Notes: generated from the sequence alone by a model not told the origin. 64,000 bases of DNA from Streptomyces sp. NBC_01314 (GCF_041435215.1 NZ_CP108394.1:8060001-8124000), one strand, 5' to 3'; counted from the first letter of the stretch, positions 44,714 to 54,485 are shown. Made by a program: numbers and translations.

Positions 44714-45760
44714 TCAGGACACGAACGCCCGTAGCACCTTCGCGAAAGTCGTCAGCTCGTCGAGCAGCTCCTGCGGAAGCGGCTTCTCGTCGAAGTGGGC
44801 GATCCGGTTGCGGATGTCCTTCACTCGTTCCAGGCGGCCGATGAACTGTTCCCTGGGCATGTTGGGCCACTTCAGGGCTTCCCAGTTGGCGTCGGCGCGT
44901 TCGGCCAGCGCGGTCTTCGTCTGGTCGCCGTCAAGGAGTCTCAGATAGTCACCGAACATGAGGTCGGAGACCTGGCCGGTGCGGTGCTCGGCCTTCTTGT
45001 TCGTCTGAACGGCCTTGATGGTTTCCTCGTCCAGCGCCGCGCCCAGGCAGCGGCGCAGCAGGGACTCGATCTCCCCGACGATGAAGAAGGGCCGTGCCGC
45101 GCCCTCGAAGCGGTCCGTGACGTCCGCGGCGGTGACGATGCCCGAGAGACAGCCGTCGTCGCCTCGGACCAGGAGATATCCGTGTTCGCGGATGACCGGC
45201 AGGGCGGAGAAGAACTCCTGGCGGGTGTCGGCGACCGGAAAGGAGTCCTTCTCCATCGCGTTGTCCAGCGTCGGCTGCTTGCCCGCCTCGTACATCTTGG
45301 CGACGGACCCCCAGGTGACCACCCCATGGACCTGCGCCATGCCGGTGGTCACCGGGACCTGGGCGAGGCCCTTCGTGCGCATGAGGAACGTGGTCTGCGC
45401 CAGGGGCGTACCGGGACCGACGGACACCAGGCCGCGCCGCGCCGACGGGATGTCCCCGAGCAGCAGACGCTGCGGAAGGGCGGCCGAGGGCAGGGCCTCC
45501 TCCGTCTCGTCCTCCTCCGTGTCGGCGGGGGCGGCCTGCGCCGGGATGGACGCGAGCGGCACCACGTCGACGTTGCTGCGCTGGCCGCAGACGGCGAAGT
45601 CCGGCAGCGTCGTCAGCCCGGCGTCCGTGAGCGCCTGCGAGATGCGGTGCACCGTCCGGTGGTCACGGACCCTGACCTGGAACAGGTCCAGAATGTCCTG
45701 CACGGGCACGGTCCTGCCCTTGAGCGCGGCGAGGTCCTGCCCGCTCGGAGTGATCGTCAT
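44714..45760 (-). CDS. CBS-domain protein with C-terminal HEPN-like RNxxxH motif
   Basis: 348 residues, ATGA-coupled to the DUF262 gene before it. Residues ~95-215 hold a CBS pair (PGTPLAQTTFLMRTKGLAQVPVTTG then VHGVVTWGSVAKMY; EHGYLLVRGDDGCLSGIVTAADV), which in other proteins binds adenine nucleotides. The C-terminal ~115 residues are helical and include RVKDIRNRIAHFDEKPLP; RNRIAH (near 319) fits the Rx4-6H active-site motif of HEPN ribonucleases. This suggests a nucleotide-sensing RNase or a regulator of the DUF262 partner. The HEPN call is inference from one motif in a helical context. Confidence 0.75.
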   Translation of the reverse strand: MTITPSGQDLAALKGRTVPVQDILDLFQVRVRDHRTVHRISQALTDAGLTTLPDFAVCGQRSNVDVVPLASIPAQAAPADTEEDETEEALPSAALPQRLLLGDIPSARRGLVSVGPGTPLAQTTFLMRTKGLAQVPVTTGMAQVHGVVTWGSVAKMYEAGKQPTLDNAMEKDSFPVADTRQEFFSALPVIREHGYLLVRGDDGCLSGIVTAADVTDRFEGAARPFFIVGEIESLLRRCLGAALDEETIKAVQTNKKAEHRTGQVSDLMFGDYLRLLDGDQTKTALAERADANWEALKWPNMPREQFIGRLERVKDIRNRIAHFDEKPLPQELLDELTTFAKVLRAFVS

Positions 45761-47574
45761 CGGGCGTCGCCCTCCGCGAGGTCACGGAGCATGGTCCTCT
45801 TGCCCATGGCGGAGTGCACGAGATCCTGCAACTGCTTGGAACGGTCGTTGTAGAACCGTTCGTAGTCGTTCTCGCGGAGTGCTTCCGGATCGATGAGGTG
45901 GGTGGCGAGCACATCGTCGAACCACTCGGGGCGCATGTCAGAGGCGGCGACCATCGTGGACAGGTAGGACGCCGGCGCCCCGGTCATGTCCATCGCCGCG
46001 CGGTAGGACAGAGGGGTCTTGTTCACGATGGAGTTCGTGGGCAGGTCCTGGCTGTTGCCCCGCCGGAACCAGGTCTTGGGGAAGATCTGCCGGACGTCCA
46101 CGCTGTACTCGTCCAGCCTGCCGGGCTTGAGCGGGCTGTCCGTGTAGTGCCAGTCCACCGCCCCCTGCTTGACCAGCAGGGCGTAGATGCCTTTGTAGGC
46201 GGCGCTGTTGCGGGTGGTGAGGCTGTCGAGGCGGTCGGCGAAGAAGAACGCGTCCGTGACGGTGTCGGGTGCTCGGTCGCCCTGCGCGATCCAGGGGACG
46301 AGCTGCTCGACGTCACGGGTGAAGCGGGTCTCGGTGGAGCCTCCGTACATCTCGCCGAGGACTCCGCACCAGTACCACTGCTCGGTCTTCTCCTCCGCTC
46401 CCAGGCCGTCCAGCGCCGTGTCGAGGATGGCGCGGACGGCCGCGAGCGGGACGAGCTGTGTCTTGTACGGCAGATCGTTCGGACGGACGATGCACTGCCG
46501 TTCCAGGAAGTCGCCCACCCAGGCGAAGGCGTCGGTGAGTTTCGGCGCCAGCCGGACGAAGTCGGCCAGCGGGAGGTCCAGCAGATCCCGGCGCTTGCAC
46601 GACACCGTCGCCCCGGTGCCAGCCTGCTTCCGTTCCCAGGTGCGCACCAGGGCGATGGCCTGCAGGAAGTCGATGCTGCTCAGACCGGTCTCGATGCCGT
46701 TGCCCAGACGGCCGAAGACCGGGTACTTGGCCGCCAGCCCCTGCTTGATCTCCCGCCACACTTTGGGGAGCTGGTAGTAGTCCCCGGTCCGGTCCACGTG
46801 CTCGCGGTCCCCGGCGTAGGTCGCGGTGAGCAGTTCGAAGACGTTCAGGGGCACACCGCCCGTGTTGACCCGCTCGAACACCGCGCAGACGGCGTCCATG
46901 GATGTGGTGGCGGCCAGCCGGATCATCGGGACCTGGAAGGCGCGGATCTGCTGGAGGACCGACTCGTCGAACTGGCCCCACAGTTCCCAGTTCTGGTTCT
47001 CGTCCGCCTTGATGTACGACATCATCCACTGGTTCACGCGTTGGGCGTCGAAGACGAGATGCAGAGGGAAGAGACCGGCCGCGCACTCGCCCTCTGTGGT
47101 GCTCAGATCCAGCACCACCGTGCGGTTGAAGTCGGTCCGGAGCACTTTGTCCGCCGGAACGGAGAGGATGGCCTCGTCGCGGTCCGCGGACGGGCCGACG
47201 GCCTTCGCGATGTCGACGTAATACCACCGCTCGATGGGCTTGTTACGGGCGTCCGCGGTCTCCACCGGGGCGTCCAGCCACAGGGCCTGGAAGAGGGAGG
47301 TGAGGCGCTGCTGCCCGTCGAGCAGGAGGAGGTCCGCGGCCGGATCCCCGTCCGGGCGCGCTCCGGTGAGCGTTCGGGAGCGGAATCGGGTGGCGCCGCC
47401 GGTCTGCAGCGTCATCACCACGCCGAGCGGATAGTCCAGCGTCACCGTCGCGATGATCGCGCGAATCCTGTCGTCGTCCCACTTCCAGTTCCGCTGGAAG
47501 TCGGGCAACTGTAAGGAGCCCGACGCCACATCCGCGAGTACGTCCTTCAGCTTCACATTGTCGAGTGCCGCCAC
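45757..47574 (-). CDS. DUF262 (GmrSD-like) protein
   Basis: 605 residues from GTG 47574 (AALDNVKLKDVLADVASGSLQLPDFQRNWKW), chosen because the DUF262 domain starts here; the longer open frame is an unlikely extension. The DUF262 signature LLLLDGQQRLTSLFQAL (~83-99) is intact; in GmrS and related enzymes this site handles nucleotide. The C-terminal part (LATHLIDPEALRENDYERFYNDRSKQLQDLVHSAMGK) is the usual end of this family. I could not find a clear HNH (DUF1524) nuclease motif. Related type IV restriction enzymes destroy modified DNA; one (BrxU) is known from inside another BREX island. Transcribed against brxD, away from it. Confidence 0.88.
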   Translation of the reverse strand: MAALDNVKLKDVLADVASGSLQLPDFQRNWKWDDDRIRAIIATVTLDYPLGVVMTLQTGGATRFRSRTLTGARPDGDPAADLLLLDGQQRLTSLFQALWLDAPVETADARNKPIERWYYVDIAKAVGPSADRDEAILSVPADKVLRTDFNRTVVLDLSTTEGECAAGLFPLHLVFDAQRVNQWMMSYIKADENQNWELWGQFDESVLQQIRAFQVPMIRLAATTSMDAVCAVFERVNTGGVPLNVFELLTATYAGDREHVDRTGDYYQLPKVWREIKQGLAAKYPVFGRLGNGIETGLSSIDFLQAIALVRTWERKQAGTGATVSCKRRDLLDLPLADFVRLAPKLTDAFAWVGDFLERQCIVRPNDLPYKTQLVPLAAVRAILDTALDGLGAEEKTEQWYWCGVLGEMYGGSTETRFTRDVEQLVPWIAQGDRAPDTVTDAFFFADRLDSLTTRNSAAYKGIYALLVKQGAVDWHYTDSPLKPGRLDEYSVDVRQIFPKTWFRRGNSQDLPTNSIVNKTPLSYRAAMDMTGAPASYLSTMVAASDMRPEWFDDVLATHLIDPEALRENDYERFYNDRSKQLQDLVHSAMGKRTMLRDLAEGDAR

Positions 47575-47761
47575 GTTCGTCCCACTCCCACCCTGCCGTA
47601 TGTACGGAGAGTGATTCCAGCAGCGTCTACGGGTGACCGTCAACCGATTCAACGAAGTAGGCGCCCCGCCACGGTGCCCGCGCGCAGCGCGGACCGATCG
47701 ACGGCCGTCCGCCATCCGGTTCCCGTACGGGCGTGCCCGTGGAAATGGAAGACTGGCTCCT

Positions 47762-49111
47762 GTGAGCACCACCGGATCCCAGCGCCCCGCCCAGGTGAGC
47801 GCCGCCCGCCGCCGTACCGTCATCGACGCGCTGCGACGCGGTGCCGTGCCCGACAGTGGACTCGACCTGCTGGCCACCGGACTCGACCGGTTCGAAGCGG
47901 CCTTGGACGCGGAACTGGACTCGGTGGCGTCGGGCGGGTCCGTGTTCAAGGCCGTGCGGGGCGAGTACGGGTCCGGCAAGACGTTCTTCACCCGCTGGCT
48001 GGGGGAGCGGGCCAAGCGTCGCAACTTTGCCGTGGCCGAGATCCAGATCTCGGAGAACGAGACACCGCTGCACAGGCTGGAGACGGTCTACCGGCGGCTC
48101 ACCGAGCGCCTCACCACCTCCAGCTTCCCTGCGAGTGCCCTCCGCCCCGTCGTCGATGCCTGGTTCTACGCACTGGAGGAGGACGCACTCGCCGCCGGTG
48201 CGACCGAGGACCACCTTCCGGGCGAGGTGGAGAAGCTGCTCGTCGCACGGCTCGCCGAGGTCTCCCGGCACGCCCCGTCGTTCGCCACCGCTCTGCGCGG
48301 CTACCGCGCCGCCCTCGCGGACGGCGACGAGGCGACCGCGGCGGCCGTCCTGGCGTGGCTCGGCGGCCAGCCGCACGTGGCGGCCTCCGCCCGCCGATCT
48401 GCCGGCGTGCGCGGCGACCTCGACCACTTCGGTGCGCTCGGGTTCCTGCAGGGGCTCCTCACCGTGCTGCGCGACTCAGGACACACCGGGCTGTTCATCG
48501 TCCTCGACGAGGTAGAGACGCTGCAGCGGGTCCGGTCGGACGCCCGTGACAAGGCACTCAACGCGCTGCGGCAGCTCATCGACGAGGTGCACTCGGGCCG
48601 CTTCCCTGGCCTCTATCTGGTCATCACGGGCACCCCGGCCTTCTACGACGGTCAACAGGGCGTGCAGCGTCTGGCACCGCTAGCTCAGCGGCTGGCCACC
48701 GACTTCACCACTGACCCGCGCTTCGACAACCCTCGCGCCGTGCAGATCAGGCTTCCCGGCTTCAACCAGGAGTCCCTGGTAGGACTCGGCCTCACCATCC
48801 GTGACCTGTACGCCGATGCCGCAGAAGCACCCGACCGTGTGCGGAAGGTCGTCGACGACGTGTATGTCGCGGACCTCGCGGTGGCCGTCGGCGGGGCGCT
48901 GGGCGGGAAGGTCGGAGTGGCTCCCCGGCTGTTCCTGAAGAAACTCGTCGGAGACGTACTCGACCGCGTGGACCAGTTCGACGACTTCGATCCCCGGCAG
49001 CACTACCGGCTCACCGTCGCCGGCAGCGAACTCACCGACGTCGAGCGAAACCTGGCGGCCACGGTCTCCGGAGACTCCGCGTCGGCCGATGACATCGACC
49101 TGGAGCTGTGA
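47762..49111 (+). CDS. brxD: BrxD, ATP-binding protein of type 2 BREX
   Basis: 449 residues from GTG 47762, taken because the conserved protein begins STTGSQRPAQVSAARRRTVIDAL; the longer open frame has no homology-like content. Walker A GEYGSGKTFF (~67-76), followed by FAVAEIQISENETPLHRLETVYRRL, and Walker B LFIVLDEVETL (~245-255). BrxD is found with BrxHI in type 2 BREX; its activity is not established. It overlaps brxHI by 1 to 4 bases. Confidence 0.92.
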   Translation: MSTTGSQRPAQVSAARRRTVIDALRRGAVPDSGLDLLATGLDRFEAALDAELDSVASGGSVFKAVRGEYGSGKTFFTRWLGERAKRRNFAVAEIQISENETPLHRLETVYRRLTERLTTSSFPASALRPVVDAWFYALEEDALAAGATEDHLPGEVEKLLVARLAEVSRHAPSFATALRGYRAALADGDEATAAAVLAWLGGQPHVAASARRSAGVRGDLDHFGALGFLQGLLTVLRDSGHTGLFIVLDEVETLQRVRSDARDKALNALRQLIDEVHSGRFPGLYLVITGTPAFYDGQQGVQRLAPLAQRLATDFTTDPRFDNPRAVQIRLPGFNQESLVGLGLTIRDLYADAAEAPDRVRKVVDDVYVADLAVAVGGALGGKVGVAPRLFLKKLVGDVLDRVDQFDDFDPRQHYRLTVAGSELTDVERNLAATVSGDSASADDIDLEL

Positions 49112-51309
49112 TGGCGGACGCGGGACTCTCGGCCGGGAGAGACCCGGGTGGCGAGGGTGTCGATGTACTGGACCTACTCGACCCCGTCGTCCTGCATCAC
49201 ATCGTCAACACCCTCGGCTGGCCCGATCTGCGCCCTTTGCAGCGGGCGGCGATCCCCCCGCTCATGGAGGGGCAGGACGCCGTACTGCTGGCTCCGACGG
49301 CGGGGGGCAAGACCGAGGCGGCCTGTTTCCCCCTGCTGTCGGCGATGACCGAGCAGAAGTGGACCGGCACATCCGTGCTGTACCTGTGCCCGCTCAAGGC
49401 ACTCCTCAACAACCTGGTCGTCCGCGTCGACGCGTACGCCCAGTGGCTAGGGCGACGGGCTGCGCTCTGGCACGGCGACACCAAGGAATCGCAACGGCAG
49501 CGCATCCGGGCCGAGGCGCCGGACGTCCTGCTGACCACGCCCGAGTCGCTCGAAGCGATGCTGATCGGCGTCAAGACTGACCATGCCCGCTTGTTGGGGA
49601 GCGTGCGAGCCGTCGTCGTCGACGAAGTGCACGCGTTCGCAGGAGACGACCGGGGATGGCACCTGCTCGCCGTGCTCGAACGGTTGGAGCGGGTCACCGG
49701 GCGGCCTATTCAGCGCGTAGGGCTCTCGGCGACCGTTGGCAACCCGGCCGAGCTGCTGCACTGGCTGCAAGGCGCGGGCGTCGGCAGCCGCAACGGTCAG
49801 GTCGTCGCCCCTGGAGTGCATCTGTCGGCCACCGACGGCAGCGGGCGAGGCGACGAAGCGATCCCCGAGCCGTCCCGCAGGCCTGCGGGCGAAGTGGAAC
49901 TCGACTATGTCGGTTCCCTCGACAATGCGGCCAAACTCATCGCGGCGCTGCACAGGGGAGAGAAACGGCTCGTCTTCTGCGACTCGCGCCGCCAGGTCGA
50001 GGAGTTGGGCGCGGCGCTCCGCGCGCGCGAGGTCACCGTCTTCCTGTCCCACGCCTCGCTCTCCGTCGATGAACGTACCCGTTCCGAGCAGGCGTTCGCC
50101 GAGGCCCGCGACTGCGTCATCGTCTCCACGTCAACCCTCGAGCTCGGCATTGACGTCGGTGACCTGGACCGCGTCATTCAGATCGACTCACCGGCCTCCG
50201 TTGCCTCGTTCCTGCAGCGTATCGGCCGCACCGGTCGGCGTTCCGGCACCGTGCGGAACTGTCTGTTCCTCACGACCCGCAAGGACACACTGCTGCAGGC
50301 GGCGGGCCTGTTGCTGCTGTGGTCGCGGGGCTGGGTGGAACCGGTCGTCCCCCCGCCAGAGCCGCGTCACTTGGTGGCCCAGCAACTGCTCGCTGTCACC
50401 CTGCAACAGCACAAGCTCGGCGACCAGTTGTGGGACCGGCAGTGGAACGGCCTCGCCCCCTTCGACAAGTCGGCTGCTCCCATCCTGCGTTTCCTCACTG
50501 AGGAGGGTTTCCTCGACAGCGATGGTGGGATGCTGTTCGTCGGCCCTGAGGCGGAACGCCGTTTCGGGAAACGGCACTTCATCGAGCTCACCGCCTCCTT
50601 CACCGCACCTCCGCAGTTCACCGTCCTGTCCGGACGCACGGAGATCGGCCGCACCGACCCGAGCGTGCTCACGGAGGAACGTCCCGGCCCCAGGCGTTTG
50701 CTACTCGGTGGACGCAGTTGGCAGGTCACGTACATCGACTGGCTGCGCAAACGCGTCTTCGTCGAGCCGGCCGACGGCGGTGGCATCGCCAAGTGGATGA
50801 ATGGCGGCGTCGCCGGGCTGTCGTACGCGCTGACGCGTGCCATGCGTGAGGTGCTGCTCGGCACGAATCCGCCCGTCTCCCTCACCCGGCGGGCGGAGAC
50901 ATGCCTGACCGAACAGCGCGAGACCGACGCACCTGACACCGTCCACCCGGGCGGCACGTTGATCACGCGCGTCGGCTCAGACGTCCGCTGGTGGACCTGG
51001 GCCGGCTACCGCGCCAACGCCACCCTGGCAGCCACCCTCCAGTCGGTCACCGACCCTCTGCAACGCCCCACCGACAGCTGGCTGCGCCTGCGCGAGAACC
51101 TCGCCCCGGCCGACTGGCGTGCGGCCCGTGACGACGTCGCCGAGAACCTCGTCCTGCCAGATGTGGACCGCCGGGCCGTACGCGGCCTGAAGTTCTCCGC
51201 CGCCCTCCCGGAACGCCTCGCCGTGGCCACGGTGGCGGCCCGCTTGGCCGACTTCGAGAGCGCCGGCATGGTGCTTGGCGAGCCGACGCGCTTTCAGCAC
51301 GACGGCTGA
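49111..51309 (+). CDS. brxHI: BrxHI, Lhr-like superfamily 2 helicase
   Basis: 732 residues from ATG 49111 (GTG 49108 is also possible). Helicase motifs are complete: APTAGGKTEA (~62-71), TPESLEAML, DEVH (~171), SATVGN (~206) and QRIGRTGRRSG (~369-379), with the Lhr-type C-terminal extension. It is the last gene of the BREX set. ATP-driven nucleic acid remodelling is expected; the role in defence is unknown. Confidence 0.94.
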   Translation: MADAGLSAGRDPGGEGVDVLDLLDPVVLHHIVNTLGWPDLRPLQRAAIPPLMEGQDAVLLAPTAGGKTEAACFPLLSAMTEQKWTGTSVLYLCPLKALLNNLVVRVDAYAQWLGRRAALWHGDTKESQRQRIRAEAPDVLLTTPESLEAMLIGVKTDHARLLGSVRAVVVDEVHAFAGDDRGWHLLAVLERLERVTGRPIQRVGLSATVGNPAELLHWLQGAGVGSRNGQVVAPGVHLSATDGSGRGDEAIPEPSRRPAGEVELDYVGSLDNAAKLIAALHRGEKRLVFCDSRRQVEELGAALRAREVTVFLSHASLSVDERTRSEQAFAEARDCVIVSTSTLELGIDVGDLDRVIQIDSPASVASFLQRIGRTGRRSGTVRNCLFLTTRKDTLLQAAGLLLLWSRGWVEPVVPPPEPRHLVAQQLLAVTLQQHKLGDQLWDRQWNGLAPFDKSAAPILRFLTEEGFLDSDGGMLFVGPEAERRFGKRHFIELTASFTAPPQFTVLSGRTEIGRTDPSVLTEERPGPRRLLLGGRSWQVTYIDWLRKRVFVEPADGGGIAKWMNGGVAGLSYALTRAMREVLLGTNPPVSLTRRAETCLTEQRETDAPDTVHPGGTLITRVGSDVRWWTWAGYRANATLAATLQSVTDPLQRPTDSWLRLRENLAPADWRAARDDVAENLVLPDVDRRAVRGLKFSAALPERLAVATVAARLADFESAGMVLGEPTRFQHDG

Positions 51310-52260
51310 GGCGGAAAGCCGTCAAGGCCGCTTCAGACGGACGCCAGGGGTTACGCCCGCCCCAACTGCTCCGTCACCACTTGATGCGCACGCCGCCCAG
51401 CAAGTGCGTGAAGCCCGCGCGGGTTACCACGGCGCAGACAATGCGGCGGCAGGAGCAGGACGTGCAGGCGCCGATCTTCCGGCGCAATGTGGCGGCGTCG
51501 TGAGGGCGGGAGAGGGAGTGCTGAACGAGGGTTGCATCGAGCTCGCCACTCTGGAGGCGGATGGCGGTGTCCACCGTGGTGGCCTTGAAGCTGCGTGCGG
51601 CGAGTCGAGAACGGATCGTGTCCGGCTGCCGATATCGCGCAGGTACCGCATTGTCCAGCCATCGATGTGATTGCGGTCCACGCGGCCACCGTCGGGGTCG
51701 GCTGCAGCATGCGAAGGCGGCTGCACGGAGATACGCTCGGACGTCTTCGGGCGCATCGGGTAGCCTGCCCGACCCCAATAGTGACGAAGCCCCGTCCGGA
51801 CTGCTCCGGGGCAGGATCTCGTCTTGCGTGGCCATCAAGGTAGCTACATGGGTGCCCTCCCCGCACCTTTGCGCAGGTCATAGCGCTGTGGTGACACTCC
51901 CCGGCGTACAGCCCGACTCGTCTGCCGCCAAGGACCCTGGACAGCGAATATGCTGGTCAGTGGCCCTTCTTGTCGCGTCGGGGGCTTGATCGGACCCCGA
52001 TCCGCACCGGTTCGAGTGGGGCCGTTCGGCCTCGATACCTGGCGGTCGGCAACGAAGACGCCATCGCACGCCACGAGCCGCTTCGTACCCGCCCCGGCTT
52101 CCCCGGTCTGCGACCTCCCGCCCTGCTCCTTCGCCGTTCTGCGCACCCGCACGGAGGGCGCGACCGCCGTGCGGGTGGAGCAGCCGGGGCTGCTAGGGCG
52201 CCAGCGTCACGGGGCTCACTCCTTTCCTGTACGACCACTCGGCTGCGGCTACTCGGCCTG
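51310..52260. other. Long region without a convincing gene
   Basis: About 950 bases. Open frames exist on both strands (for example minus 51838-51374) but none has a recognisable domain and codon use is weak. It could hold degraded genes. A 33-bp repeat lies at 51888-51920, and a short G-rich array at its right end. Confidence 0.5.
51888..51920 (+). repeat. 33-bp repeat, left copy, flanking the Ser/Thr kinase gene
   Basis: Matches 54103-54135 at 29 of 33 positions (shared TCCCCGGCGT and CAGCCCGACTCG), same orientation, on either side of the kinase gene. Confidence 0.7.
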
Positions 52261-52290
52261 GGGCGGGGTCGGGGTCGGGGTCGGGGTGGG
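52261..52290 (+). repeat. GGGGTC tandem array, G-quadruplex candidate
   Basis: Five G-runs separated by TC, TC, TC and T in 30 bases, on the coding strand about 160 bases before the kinase start. Four runs of GGGG with 2-base loops fit a stable quadruplex. Confidence 0.7.
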
Positions 52291-52445
52291 TCGTCACGCG
52301 GTTCGGCGCGACATCGCTGAGCGGTCGGCACAGCATGGAAAGAGGCGGAATCCTCGACCGCATGACGGCGGAAGTGAGGAGCTATGACGATGCGTACACC
52401 TTCCGCGCGGTGCCCACGTCTGCCCGATCATGGCTCGGGAGCACC

Positions 52446-54071
52446 ATGAGTGGCGTCGAAGAGCGGCTGTTGGCCGGCCGATATCTCCTCGTCGAGCAGC
52501 TCGGTCACGGCGGGATGGGCACCGTGTGGCGGGCCCAGGATCAGGTGCTGAGCCGTGAGGTGGCGGTGAAGGAGCTGACGGTCAGCGGCCTGCCGCGCGA
52601 AGAGCTCACGGTGTTGCACGCTCGCATGGAACAGGAGGCGCGGGCTGCGGCGCGGGTCAAGCACCCGGGGGTCGTCACCGTGTTCGACGTGCTGGAAGAG
52701 GACGGCCGACCGTGGATCGTGATGGAGCTGATCGACGGCCAGTCACTCGCCGACGTCATTGCCACGGAGGGCACACTGCTGCCACGAGACGCGGCCCGAC
52801 TCGGAGCGCAGTTGCTGTCGGCGCTGGACCGGGCGCATCAGCTGGGGGTTCTCCACCGGGATGTCAAACCCGCAAACGTGCTGCTTGAGCGCGGCGGACG
52901 AGTAGTGCTCACCGATTTCGGCATCGCCGTCATGGGCGGCTCCAGCGGCCTGACCCGCACCGGCGACGTCATCGGTTCGCCGGACTACCTCGCCCCGGAG
53001 CGTGCCACGGGCCACCGTCCGGGCCCGGAGTCCGATCTGTGGTCGCTCGGCGTGACGCTGTACGCCGCGGTGGAGGGCCAGTCACCGTTCCGCCGCACCA
53101 CGACGATGAGCACCTTGCAGGCGGTGGTCGCCGAGGAGCTTCCGGAACCCCGACACGCGGGCCCGCTCGCCCCTGTCATAGAAGCGCTGCTTCGTAAGGA
53201 CCCGAACGAGCGGGCGACGGCTGAGCAGGCCCAGCGGATGCTGGGCGACGTGGCGGCCGGGGCGGCGGTGAGTGCCCCCACGCCCCGAACAGAGGAGCAT
53301 CCGCCCACGCAACTGGCGCCGCCGACTCCCAGCACCGGCAAGGAGCGCGCCCGAGAACCGACCCGGACGACACCGCCCACACCGGTGCCGTCATACGGCT
53401 CGGGCAACCGGGCCGAGCCCGTCCCGCAGGCCTACGACGAGAACCGGGCGCCCACCCCGCCGACCGTACGGGTACCCTCCGCCGGCCACTACGCCCACCC
53501 GGGCGGCGCGGACGACGGCCGGTCCAGGCGGCGCAAGTCGCTGCTGATCGCCGGAGCGGCACTCGCGGTGGCACTGGTGGGTGGCGGCGCCGCAGCCGTG
53601 GTGATGACCAGCGACTCGCGAGACACTCCGCAGTCCGCACCCACTACCTCGCAGAGCACGGTCACTTCGCAGAGCACCGTCACCCGGACGGCCACGCAGA
53701 GCCCTCCCAGCAAGGCCGGCAAGACCCCGGCACCGGCACCATCCACGACCGCACCGACATCAGCCCCTCCGACCACCGCCGCCGTCGCGCCTGCCCAACA
53801 GGTCGTCGAGGACTATTTCGCCGCCATCAACGCCGGGGACTACGCACGCGCATGGGACCTTGGGGCGAAGAACCTGGGCGGGACCTACGACTCCTTTGTC
53901 GCGGGCCTCTCCGACACCGTCTCGGACACGGTCACCATCGAGTCCGTCTCGGGCGACACCGTGGCCGTGCGACTCGACGCGCTGCAGACGGACGGAACGC
54001 ACCTGCTGTTCGCCGGGACTTACACCGTGCGGGACGGCGAGATCGTCTCGGCCGACGTCGAAAAGCTGTGA
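52446..54071 (+). CDS. Membrane Ser/Thr protein kinase, PknB type without PASTA domains
   Basis: 541 residues from ATG 52446 (GGGAG four bases before). Kinase domain ~10-270: glycine loop QLGHGGMGTVW, VAVKEL, HRDVKPANVL, DFG, GSPDYLAPE. A Pro/Thr-rich linker leads to one membrane segment (SLLIAGAALAVALVGGGAAAVVM, ~360-385), then an outside Thr/Ser-rich stalk and a small C-terminal domain (VVEDYFAAINAGDYARAWDLG ...) of the NTF2/DUF4878 kind that may sense a ligand. It stands alone, probably not part of BREX, although PglW is also a kinase. Confidence 0.93.
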   Translation: MSGVEERLLAGRYLLVEQLGHGGMGTVWRAQDQVLSREVAVKELTVSGLPREELTVLHARMEQEARAAARVKHPGVVTVFDVLEEDGRPWIVMELIDGQSLADVIATEGTLLPRDAARLGAQLLSALDRAHQLGVLHRDVKPANVLLERGGRVVLTDFGIAVMGGSSGLTRTGDVIGSPDYLAPERATGHRPGPESDLWSLGVTLYAAVEGQSPFRRTTTMSTLQAVVAEELPEPRHAGPLAPVIEALLRKDPNERATAEQAQRMLGDVAAGAAVSAPTPRTEEHPPTQLAPPTPSTGKERAREPTRTTPPTPVPSYGSGNRAEPVPQAYDENRAPTPPTVRVPSAGHYAHPGGADDGRSRRRKSLLIAGAALAVALVGGGAAAVVMTSDSRDTPQSAPTTSQSTVTSQSTVTRTATQSPPSKAGKTPAPAPSTTAPTSAPPTTAAVAPAQQVVEDYFAAINAGDYARAWDLGAKNLGGTYDSFVAGLSDTVSDTVTIESVSGDTVAVRLDALQTDGTHLLFAGTYTVRDGEIVSADVEKL

Positions 54072-54102
54072 TGCGTCGCTGTGTGCACCGCGTGGTGGGG
54101 CC

Positions 54103-54135
54103 GCGGTGATTCTCCCCGGCGTGCAGCCCGACTCG
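54103..54135 (+). repeat. 33-bp repeat, right copy
   Basis: Same sequence as 51888-51920 with four differences, 32 bases after the kinase stop. Confidence 0.7.
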
Positions 54136-54257
54136 GCCGCGGAAAGGTCGTGTTTCCGCGCCCAAGCCGCATGACAACTCCCGGGAAGGCCTCGGGACTT
54201 CGTGGAAACGAGGCCGCGATGTGTCATGCTGTGGCCGTTTTCGAAGGGGAGGGCGAA

Positions 54258-54485
54258 ATGACCGAGAAACCACTGACGCACAAGCAAGCGCTCGCAAAGG
54301 TGATCCAGGCGCTGGGCGGCACCTGGGACACGGAACGCGCCGTGCTGGCCCTGCGGGTCGCCGGATACGAGCCGACAAGCGACGAAGCCGCCGGCAAGGA
54401 GGCCCGAAGCAACCTGCGTGAGCTGGCCAAGGACGGCCTGATCGTGAGACCGGACCCGGACCAGGCCGTGTATCGCCCGGCGTAG
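54258..54485 (+). CDS. Small winged-helix-like protein
   Basis: 75 residues from ATG 54258 with a strong GGGGAGGG site. QALAKVIQALGGTWDTERAVLALRVAGYEP ... SNLRELAKDGLIVRPD has the helix-helix-helix-wing look of a small DNA-binding or adaptor domain. No named family recognised. Confidence 0.6.
   Translation: MTEKPLTHKQALAKVIQALGGTWDTERAVLALRVAGYEPTSDEAAGKEARSNLRELAKDGLIVRPDPDQAVYRPA

Noticed and set aside
45757..48024. 755-residue version of the DUF262 protein
   Set aside because: The first ~150 residues have no domain, run into the brxD start region and are Arg/Ser/Pro-rich; GTG 47574 gives the normal family start.
51374..51838. Minus-strand frame of 154 codons beginning MMATQDEILPRSS
   Set aside because: No domain, unusual Cys/Arg/Ser-rich composition and no coding bias; left as part of an unassigned region.
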